Assembly: GCF_900112765.1 (NCBI RefSeq)
Contig: NZ_FOMZ01000008.1
Location: 248,001 to 312,000 of the forward strand
Direction: 5' to 3'
Length of the DNA: 64,000 nucleotides
Origin: Actinopolyspora alba
GTDB taxonomy: Bacteria; Actinomycetota; Actinomycetes; Mycobacteriales; Pseudonocardiaceae
Made by a program: the position numbers and the translations under genes
Notes under the pieces: generated by a model
The model's database searches: none
The model's input: the letters and a program-made list of their open reading frames with translations, nothing else
Told to the model about the DNA's origin: nothing
In this document: positions 32,639 to 40,700 of the stretch, piece after piece
Numbering within the stretch: the stretch's first letter is position 1
How the letters are laid out: every line of letters starts with the position of its first letter

Positions 32639-33151
32639 GTGCTGGAACTGGCGTGCGGCCCCGGCACGTGGACTCCGGAGCTGGCGCGGCACGCGAGCAC
32701 CCTGACGGCCGTCGACTCCTCCCCCGAGATGCTGCGCGTGGCGCGGGAACGGACCGCCGACGAGCACGTCCGATTCGAGCTGGGCGATCTGTTCGACTGG
32801 CGACCGGAACGGCGCTACGACGTGGTGTTCTTCGGTTTCTGGATCTCGCATGTGCCGCTCGATCGCTTCGCGGATTTCTGGGAGCTGGTGGCCGACTGCC
32901 TCGCACCCGGCGGACGGGTGCTGTTCATCGACGACGCGTACCGCACCGCCGACGAGCTGGTCGAGGGCGAGGAGTCCTCGACCATCCGTCGCAGGCTGAG
33001 CGACGGTACCCGGCACCGGGCGGTGAAGGTGCCGCACGAACCCGCCGAGTTGCAGGATCGCCTCGCCCGGCTCGGCTGGGACGTCGAGGTGCGTCCCACC
33101 TCCGGGCCGTTCTACTGGGGGCGCGGAAAACCGACTCCGTCAGCCGCGTGA
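32639..33151 (+). CDS. SAM-dependent methyltransferase, apparently 5'-truncated
   Basis: 170 aa from a GTG at 32639. The SAM loop LELACGPGTWTPELARHAST comes directly at the start, where the family normally has 35-45 residues before it. The rest is complete: TAVDSSPEMLRVARER, YDVVFFGFWISHVP, LAPGGRVLFIDDAYR, and a C-terminal WDVEVRPTSGPFYWGRGKP. The frame continues open upstream (to about 32550) but has no good start and no family-like residues. Probably a decayed or rearranged gene, possibly broken by the same event that shaped the VOC gene end. Confidence 0.65.
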   Translation: MLELACGPGTWTPELARHASTLTAVDSSPEMLRVARERTADEHVRFELGDLFDWRPERRYDVVFFGFWISHVPLDRFADFWELVADCLAPGGRVLFIDDAYRTADELVEGEESSTIRRRLSDGTRHRAVKVPHEPAELQDRLARLGWDVEVRPTSGPFYWGRGKPTPSAA

Positions 33152-33282
33152 CGCGGCAAGGCCACTGTGGATGGTTCGGTTGATTCGGCGACGTCAGGAC
33201 GAAGAGCCGCCCACTGTCGCCGAACTCCGGTGGTAGTGGAGGCCGACGACGCAATGGTGCCGGTGAACGAGTGGATGACCGC

Positions 33283-34281
33283 TCAGTCCGCGCGTTGCTG
33301 CTGGATCAACTCCCTCAGCCGTCCCGGGGTGAGCCATTCCTTGCCACGGTGGATCATGCGGTGACAGTTCGAGCACAGCAGCGCGAGGTCCTTCAACTGT
33401 GTCGTCGTCGCGCCGGATGCGTGTAGCGGCAGGATGTGATGACACTCGATGTATCCCCTGCCGCGCTCACCGTAGACGGCTTCGAAGTCGAATCCGCAGG
33501 CCTCACAGCTCAGGTCGCGTCCTGCGGCGAGAACGGATTTGATCTTCTTGTCACGTAGGCGGGGATCACGCTCCCGCGCAAAGTACTTCCTTGCCAGCAG
33601 GCGTCCTTCGGGAGCTTCCGACTCGTCGCCTGCCGCCCCTTCGACCGGTTCCGACTTCTCGAAACTTCCGTAACGAATCGAGTCACGGATGGCCTTTGCG
33701 GCCGCCTGCATCTCCTCGGGGTACTCCAGGAAATCGCGGATGACCTCCTTGTCCACCGCACCGCCGTTCTTGGGCTTTCCCTGATACCAGGGTGTGTTGG
33801 TGTGCAGATCGGCCGTTTTGTGCGCCACCCCGTTGACGTTGCGGAACCGCGGGTCACGCTTCTCCTGCGGATGCAGCGGCAGTTGCTGCAACAACTCGGA
33901 AAGCTCGATCACGGCCGGATCGTCCGGGAAGCCCCGGTTCCATCCGTTGTGGTAAACCAAGTCACAGACCAGGATGACCTCGTCACGTTCCCAAGCTGGA
34001 GCTCGTCCGGGCTGCACGAGGAACTCAAGCCGACGTAATCGCTCCACCGCATCACGCTCGCCAGCTGGAAAGTCGTCCGGACCGAGCGGGCTGTTCCCCG
34101 GCAACATGCCATGAGCAGCAGCCATAACCGCCGTAGGGCTGTATTCAGCGCCTGCGTATCGGAGCACGTGCGAACCGGTCGACTCGAACCCGTACTTTTC
34201 CAGGAAAGCCTCATGCTGCAGCTGATCGCACTCGGCCATCGCATCGCGTACCGCAGCAGCGGTGATCTCATCGAGTGCCAC
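33283..34281 (-). CDS. HNH endonuclease (McrA-like)
   Basis: 332 aa from a GTG at 34281. The C-terminal ~80 residues hold a full HNH nuclease with zinc ligands: LSCEACGFDFEAVYG, then IECHHILPLHAS (catalytic His), ALLCSNCHRMIHRGKEW. The N-terminal ~250 residues are a separate, unnamed domain (VRDAMAECDQLQHEAFLEKY, ELLQQLPLHPQEKRDPRFRN) that might recognise modified DNA. Similar two-part proteins act as restriction endonucleases. It lies at the left edge of the defence island and may be part of it; it is divergent from the next gene. Confidence 0.8.
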   Translation of the reverse strand: MALDEITAAAVRDAMAECDQLQHEAFLEKYGFESTGSHVLRYAGAEYSPTAVMAAAHGMLPGNSPLGPDDFPAGERDAVERLRRLEFLVQPGRAPAWERDEVILVCDLVYHNGWNRGFPDDPAVIELSELLQQLPLHPQEKRDPRFRNVNGVAHKTADLHTNTPWYQGKPKNGGAVDKEVIRDFLEYPEEMQAAAKAIRDSIRYGSFEKSEPVEGAAGDESEAPEGRLLARKYFARERDPRLRDKKIKSVLAAGRDLSCEACGFDFEAVYGERGRGYIECHHILPLHASGATTTQLKDLALLCSNCHRMIHRGKEWLTPGRLRELIQQQRAD

Positions 34282-34453
34282 GGACAGGGAGAATATCGAC
34301 ACGATGCAGCGGTGGACAGAGTAACGAGACGAGCAGTACCCCACCGACAGACCGCCCCGAACACCACCGCAGGAGCGTGTAGCCACTCGGAGAACGGAAT
34401 CGGCATAGCGGAACCCGTACGCAGTCGTCACCCCAGGGTGCCAAACCGTCGAG

Positions 34454-35065
34454 ATGGCGACAGATACAGACCGATCCACATCGGCGAAGCAGAGGACAGG
34501 AAACGAACTTTTCACCACAGGGAAACGAGGTGAGGTCACCCAACTACACGACTTCTGGCGATGGGCCGCATCCGACCTGCTCGGCAACACACTTCGCGGA
34601 ATGCTCGCGGAATACGTGGTCGGACTCGCTCTCGGCGGCGTGTCCGGACGTCCCCGCACGGAATGGGACGCCTCGATCTCGTGATCCCGGAAGGCACTAC
34701 TGTCGAGGTGAAATCAGCGGCGCATCTGCAGACGTGGCCGCAACGAGTTCACTCACAGATCACCTTCGACATTTCCCCCCACCAAAGGCTGGTACGCGGA
34801 GTCGAACACCTACTCGGAGGAGCGCCGTAGGCGAGCGGACGTGTCCATGTTCTGCCTGCTGCATCACAAGGGCAAGGTGACCGTGAACCCGCTCGACCTG
34901 GATCAGTGGACCTTTTTCGTGGTCCCCACCGCGAAGCTGAACGACGCGGTCGGCAACCAGTCGAAAATAGGCCCGGGCGCACTCCGCAATCACGGTGCCG
35001 TCGAGACCTCCCACACGGAGCTGCACCGGTGTTTCCACCAGGAGCTGATCCCACCGGGGCATTGA
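34454..35065 (+). pseudogene. PD-(D/E)XK-like protein broken by two single-base indels
   Basis: Three frames join into one ~204-aa protein. Part 1 is 34454-34670 (ELFTTGKRGEVTQLHDFWRW, MLAEYVVGLALG, EWDA). A missing base near 34671 leads to part 2 (DLVIPEGTTVEVKSAAHLQT, ITFDISP). An extra C in the six-C run at 34774-34779 leads to part 3 (KGWYAESNTYSEERRRRADV, FCLLHHKGKVTVNPLDLDQW, GNQSKIGPGALRNH). EWDA-DL ... EVK is a nuclease-like acidic-acidic-Lys set, and EWDAxDL is familiar from intact actinobacterial homologues as I recall them. The two shifts cancel, which suggests sequencing error or recent inactivation. Confidence 0.65.
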
Positions 35066-35104
35066 CAGCTTTTCCGGAAACGTCAATGCCCACGCGAGAA
35101 AGTT

Positions 35105-36211
35105 TCAGTTCTTATCGATGGCTCCGAGAAGGTGCTTTGCGATGGCACGAGCGAGCGGAACCGGGACCGCGTTACCGATCTGGCGCGCGATGGAAACCTT
35201 GGAACCCACCCACTGGTAATCGTCCGGGAAACCCTGCAGCAGTGCCGCCTCGTAGTGTGTGAGTGCTCGGTTCTCGGTCGGGTGCAGATAGCGGCCCTTC
35301 TCGGGCTTGAAGAACTCGGTCCGGATCGTCACCGACGGTTTGTCCGGTGACAGTCTCCCCATGACGTCGCCGGAACCGCTCTTGTGCTTCTTCCAACACG
35401 AGGAGAGCAGTTCCTCGGGTATGTGGAACCGATTGCCGCCGGGTGGGATGGTGGCGAACCTTGCGAGTGAAGTCGCAGTGTAGTTGCGGGTCAGATGGAG
35501 CTCGGCCGTCTTGAACGCCCCGGGGAACGAACGTCCGCAGAACTCGGTTCGTGTCTCCGGCAACTCGGTTTCCGTCACCGCGGGTAATGCTTCACGCAAT
35601 GCTTCGGCGACGGTCACATGCCCACGCACATGCGTCGGCTCCGGCTTCCCCGGTTCGGGGAGATCACGATGGTGGCCGATGACGACCACCCGTTTACGGG
35701 CCTGCGGAGCCCCGTAGTCGGCTGCGTTTAGCACGTACGGGGTGAATGTGTAATCGGCGAGCTCACCTCCTCGCCCCACTGCGTTCCGGAACAACTCGAA
35801 CTGCGGTGTGCGTTGGAAAGCGGGCACGTTCTCCAGCACGAAGTAACCGGGGCGCGCCTTGGATACAGCCTGGACATACTCACGCCACAGCGTGTTGCGT
35901 TTGTCCTCGGCATCCTGTTTTCCCAGGGTGGAGAATCCCTGACAAGGAGGGCCACCTACAACGATACCTACGTGGGGTACCTCCTCGTCGGCCAGCCATC
36001 CCTCGATTCCCCCTGGATAAACTTTGTCGCCGAAAGTGCGTGCATAACTGGCGGCCGCGGCAAGGTCCTCCTCCACGGCCCGCACCACCTGGAACCGGTT
36101 GCTCGCGGAGTGGAATCCTTGCGTAAGGCCACCGGCCCCGGCGAACAGATCCAGCACGTGGACCGAGTCCCGTTGAGGACGGGGTGCGGGCGAATCGGAG
36201 ACGTGCTGCAT
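35105..36211 (-). CDS. DNA (cytosine-5-)-methyltransferase, DrmMII-like
   Basis: 368 aa from the ATG at 36211. All main C5-MTase motifs are present: I DLFAGAGGLTQGF (~21), IV GGPPCQGFS with the catalytic Cys (~90), VI FVLENVP, VIII QARKRVVVIG, and X SIARQIGNAVPVPLA at the end. It methylates cytosine in a specific site to mark self DNA. In class 2 DISARM a 5mC methylase (DrmMII) partners DrmA/DrmB. Here it is divergent from vsr and 1.5 kb from the helicase genes. A TATAGT box 7 nt before the ATG suggests a leaderless transcript. Confidence 0.93.
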   Translation of the reverse strand: MQHVSDSPAPRPQRDSVHVLDLFAGAGGLTQGFHSASNRFQVVRAVEEDLAAAASYARTFGDKVYPGGIEGWLADEEVPHVGIVVGGPPCQGFSTLGKQDAEDKRNTLWREYVQAVSKARPGYFVLENVPAFQRTPQFELFRNAVGRGGELADYTFTPYVLNAADYGAPQARKRVVVIGHHRDLPEPGKPEPTHVRGHVTVAEALREALPAVTETELPETRTEFCGRSFPGAFKTAELHLTRNYTATSLARFATIPPGGNRFHIPEELLSSCWKKHKSGSGDVMGRLSPDKPSVTIRTEFFKPEKGRYLHPTENRALTHYEAALLQGFPDDYQWVGSKVSIARQIGNAVPVPLARAIAKHLLGAIDKN

Positions 36212-36218
36212 GTGAGCC

Positions 36219-36224
36219 ACTATA
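36219..36224 (-). promoter_or_regulatory. Probable -10 box of a leaderless dcm transcript
   Basis: TATAGT on the minus strand, with 7 nt between it and the ATG at 36211. Transcription would begin at or next to the start codon, and no ribosome binding site is present, so a leaderless mRNA is likely. No good -35 is visible. Confidence 0.5.
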
Positions 36225-36308
36225 GCCGGCTGGCTGGCCTGCAGGCCGTTCGGACAGAGCCGTTTCTCGGCCCGCACCGGAGAAGGACACCGGTTGGAGG
36301 AAATAGCC

Positions 36309-36824
36309 GTGGGGGTTGAGCAGGACCGAGGAGACTCTCCAAGCACCGGCAACGTTCCTGCATCCACCTCGAGGCGAATGTCGCGGCAGAAGCGCAGGGA
36401 CACCGGGCCCGAGATGCAGTTACGACGGACATTGCACCGCATGGGGCTGCGTTACCGCGTGAACCTGCCACTGCCGGGCATGCCCCGCAGGCGCGCGGAC
36501 GTGACTTTCACCAGGGCACGGTTGGCGATCTTCGTGGACGGTTGCTTCTGGCACCGCTGCCCGAGGCACGGCACCGATCCTGCGAACAACAGCTCGTGGT
36601 GGGCACGCAAGCTGAACTCCAACGTCGCACGGGACCGCGAGACCGATGAGAGGTTGCGCGAGGCGGGATGGAACGTGCTCCGCTTCTGGGAGCACGAGGA
36701 CATGAGCGAGGCCGCGACCAGGGTCGCGGCGCTCCTGTCGGAACTGCCCGGTAACACCTCGAGCACACGCGATGACGAAAAGGATGGAAACACGTATGAG
36801 GACAAAGGGGCATCACGGGAGTGA
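36309..36824 (+). CDS. vsr: Very short patch repair (Vsr) endonuclease
   Basis: 171 aa from a GTG at 36309 (GGAGG 8 nt upstream); a TTG at 36294 is also in frame. Vsr signatures: SRQKRRDTGPEMQLRRTLHR, YRVNLPLPGMPRRRADVTFT, LAIFVDGCFWHRCPRHGT (zinc/active-site region) and KLNSNVARDRETDERL, WNVLRFWEHED. Vsr nicks at T:G mismatches that arise when 5-methylcytosine deaminates, so it protects the Dcm site. Divergent from dcm, as the first gene on the plus-strand side of the island. Confidence 0.93.
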   Translation: MGVEQDRGDSPSTGNVPASTSRRMSRQKRRDTGPEMQLRRTLHRMGLRYRVNLPLPGMPRRRADVTFTRARLAIFVDGCFWHRCPRHGTDPANNSSWWARKLNSNVARDRETDERLREAGWNVLRFWEHEDMSEAATRVAALLSELPGNTSSTRDDEKDGNTYEDKGASRE

Positions 36825-37759
36825 CCAGTCGCAGGCTCTTCGAAACGGCTTCGCCTCTCGAAGAGCCGACAAAGCAGCTGCACCGGAGAGGCCGATCCAA
36901 TGCGGTTTTTTCTGGCTCAGTAGCTTTGATCAGCTACTCGAAGCATTGTCGACTGCATGTTCAAAGGTCGCTGTTCGTCCAACATGTGGACTATTCCGCT
37001 TTGGGGTCGACCGTCACGAAGATCGGAGAGCTTGCAGAACAGGCCGAACGCATAAGCAACGAGAGCAATCGCCTGTTTGGCTGATCGAGGATCTAGTCTA
37101 GTGGGTGACATCAACAACGAGCAGGTGTTCGAACGTGCACACCCGGAGCTTCCACGCTCCCGAGAGCGACCATTCACCGCTCTTCGGTTCGTGCGTGGTG
37201 CCATGCATACCGCTGGTACCCCAACAACACTGTCCGACAGGACACCCATCGGAGTTCGTTCCCAACGCCATACTGATCAGCAGGGCATGGATCGAGCGCT
37301 CCGAAGTCCCTGAGTCGGAGACCTGTGTTACCCGTGTCCCGCGGAGACGTCCGACGACGGACGAAAGACATCGACATAGCCGAACCAGTACGCTTGTTAC
37401 GGGCAGTGGACGTACGACGAGTTGAGAAATGGCTCGGGCTCCTCTGGAACAGAGCCATGCAGAAGGACGATTCCGTAGCGGACACTGTCTCCCGAGGCCG
37501 GCCCCGCAACATCATCGTCACCTGCATCTACCGAACAGAACCACCTGACTGTGTTCATTCCGTTGTCATACACCTCGGATCAGACACAAGCCTGTTCGGA
37601 AGCCTTGCAAGAGCAAAAAACATTCATTGCGTTTCGATAATTGCCAACACAGTCTGCCAAGTGGTGTGGCACCATCGGTGATCTTGGTGGCGAGTTTCAG
37701 GAACCAGGTAAGCGCAAGTCCGGCAGCGGTGCGATCCCAGCTGCCGAGGAGGTCTCAGC
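36821..37759 (+). other. Unassigned stretch after vsr: small or decayed gene(s)
   Basis: About 940 bp with no convincing long gene. A frame at 36821-37084 starts with GTG overlapping the vsr stop (GTGA), as in coupled genes, but the product (ending KIGELAEQAERISNESNRLF) matches nothing I know. Later pieces in other frames look partly protein-like (37077-37313 GDINNEQVFERAHPELPRSR; 37325-37681 VEKWLGLLWNRAMQKDD, RGRPRNIIVTCIYR). The pattern fits a frameshifted, decaying gene, perhaps a lost member of the island. The base composition is closer to even than in neighbouring genes. AGGAGG at ~37746 serves the next gene. Confidence 0.35.
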
Positions 37760-40700
37760 ATGACGGCGAGTGAGTGGGTGCCCGACAGCACCCTGGTCGA
37801 TGAGCTTGAGCAGTTGTTCGGTCAAGCCATCAATGCCTACCGGGCGAACCCCAACCTCATCACGGAACACGCCAACCACGAAGAAACGATCCGCGTTGGT
37901 GGCTATGCCAACAGGACACTCCTCGAACTCGTGCAGAACGCTGCCGACGCGATGGTCGGCAAGACAGATACGAGCGGCTCAGCAGGAAGTGTCGAGATCG
38001 TACTGAACATCGACACGGAGACTCTTTACTGCGCGAACGCGGGGCGTCCTTTCTCGGCAAGTGGCCTGACCTCACTCGCGCACGCGCACCTGAGTGGCAA
38101 ACGAGGTGACGAGATCGGCCGATTCGGCTTGGGCTTCAAGTCGGTCCTCGCCGTGACGGACAAACCGCAGGTGTTCAGTCGGTCGATCTCGTTCGAGTTC
38201 AACTCGACCAGAGCCAAGGAATCGCTCGCCGAGTTCGACTTCACAACCAGAAGACTGCCCATCCTCAGAACCATCACACAGATCCCGGACGTAGAGGCAG
38301 AGTTTGCCGAAGACCCGATACTCGAAGAGCTGGCGGAGTGGGCGTCGACTATCGTAAGGCTGCCGAACGCCGGTAGGATCGACAGCCTCCGGCAGGAGAT
38401 CAAGGGGTTCCGTTCGGAGTTTCTGCTCTTCGTCGACGCGGTTCGGGAAGTCCGCCTACGGATCGTGGGACGGCAGGAGGAAACCTTCGAGACGTGCCAT
38501 GTCTCACGTTCCCTGAATGACGGAAAATTCCGCATCGAGCGTCCTGACGGTAACAATCACGTGTGGCACGTGGCGAACCACATGCACACGCCGAGCGCTA
38601 CGGCACGCCGTGAGGTCGGCGACGCCGTGTCACGCGACCAGGTCAAAGTGACCGTTGCGATCCCAGAACGTTATGCGGATCTGCAGACGGGGCAATTCTG
38701 GTCCTACTTCCCGCTCAGGGACGAAACCACCGCTTCAGCACTCTTCAACGCTCCCTGGAGCGTCAATGACGATCGCACAACGCTACTCAAGAACAGCTAC
38801 AACCGCGAGATCCTCGTGACACTCTCGAAGATGTTCGTCGACCTCCTGCCCAGAGTGGCGACATCCGAAGACCCCGCGGCGCATCTGGACTACATGCCCG
38901 CGCGTGGACGTGAGCTCCTCTCGTTCGGGGACGAGATTCTGTTTGCACACGTCCCTCATACGGGAGCTCAGAGTCCATTGATCCCCGACGGCACGGGTAC
39001 GCTTTCCAACCCCGATGACCTGCTCCCTCTCGCCTTTTCCCTCGGAAGCGATGTGAAGAGCGACGATCACGAGGCATGGATCAAATCCCCGAATACCAGC
39101 GACCGCGTTCCTCACTGGCGTTGCTTCACTACGCCCCGCCGTGCGGCTCGACTTCGACAACTCTACGCCTACAACGCCGACCCGGACCTGATGAGGTCTC
39201 AGCCACGCGACGAAGAGAAAGCACTCTCGCGAGTCCGGACGAAAGGAATCCTCTCGTGGCTGCGCGAATGGGCGGACGGCGAATACGAATCTGCCGTCAA
39301 AGCACTCGAATTCGTACTGCTCCATCCCAGGATCGAAGGTATACGAACGGCGAGGGTCGTCCCGACCAGCAACGGCCTCAAGTCCCTCGAAGACAGAAGT
39401 ACTGTCTTCCTCAAACATGTGGACTACGTCGATATCGAGGGTGCGAGCTTCGTAACCCCGGAATTTCTTGCGATTCCAGGCGTCGAAAAGACACTCCGGG
39501 AGAGAGCTCAATTCAGAGATCTGGACCCGATCGCGATCCTCCAGGCCCGATTCGAGAAGCTGTCGCAGGCCTCCGGGCCTGAAGATCACGAGAGATTCTG
39601 GGAGGCCGTGATGGGCGTCCCCCTCGTGAAAGCCAAGCAACTCGCCGAGCGAGACACCGAGGGACGTATCAAGGTCCCCACACGCGACGGCGGATGGGCC
39701 GCACCACAGTCCGTACTCGATGTCGAAAGTCTGAGCAGCGGCATCGACGGACACTTGCTCGACCATGATCGTTGCCAGCCACAGATCGCCCGGTCAGCGG
39801 GTGTCATCACCCAGCCGACCAGCTCGTATGCACTGGAGGACGAGATCTGTGCGGACAGATACTACGCCTTCGTACGTGCGGTAGTCGATCAGAGGAGCGG
39901 AACGGGGGAACGTCCGGTCGAGAACATCGAGTTCGACCAGTACCTCGGGGCCGGCCCGTTCTCGGCACTGTTGTTGATGGACGAGTACGGAGCTTCCGAG
40001 CAGATCCGCGCGGACTGGACACAAAAACTCTTGGCTCTCGACGAAAGGTCCGTATGGACCTGCGAGGACAGCGCTACCGGACGAACACACCAAGTGATCT
40101 CACCGGTGCAATGGGCAATTTCCGAGGTCGGGCTCGTGCCGTCCGACCGAGGACTTCGTCCACCTTCACGAGTCGTCTCAAACGCACTGCTGGAGTACCA
40201 GAAACTGCTTCCGCTCTACCAGGGGCAAAGAACGATCGAGGACGCGCTGAACCTGCCGCGTGAGCTCACCGAGGTGCCGGCCGAGGTTTTGAAGGAGTCG
40301 CTGGCAGCGGATCTCCTCCCGACGACGATCAAGGATCCGACCCTCGCGAAGTTCGTGCTGGTGGCCAGCGAGAAGGCTCATCCGGATACTTTCCCACCAA
40401 AGATTCCCGCACGCGTTGGACAAGCGGTCGAAGGACGTCGTCCGGGGACGGTGTATCTGGCAAAGAACGACGAGCAGCAGCGCGTCCTGAGTCAGAAGCT
40501 GAAGCCACATCTGCGCGTGGAAACGCAGTACGTCGACACCTACGTCGCGCAGGTCGGTTGCCGTCGGTTCGAGGACAGCTTCTCGTTCTCGACCATCGTC
40601 GAAGGACGACAGGACCCGGAGCCCGTCGTAGACCTGTATCCCGGTCTCCAGGAGACCTGGGTCGCCTGGAGCGAGAAAGTGACAAACACCTTCATCGCCA

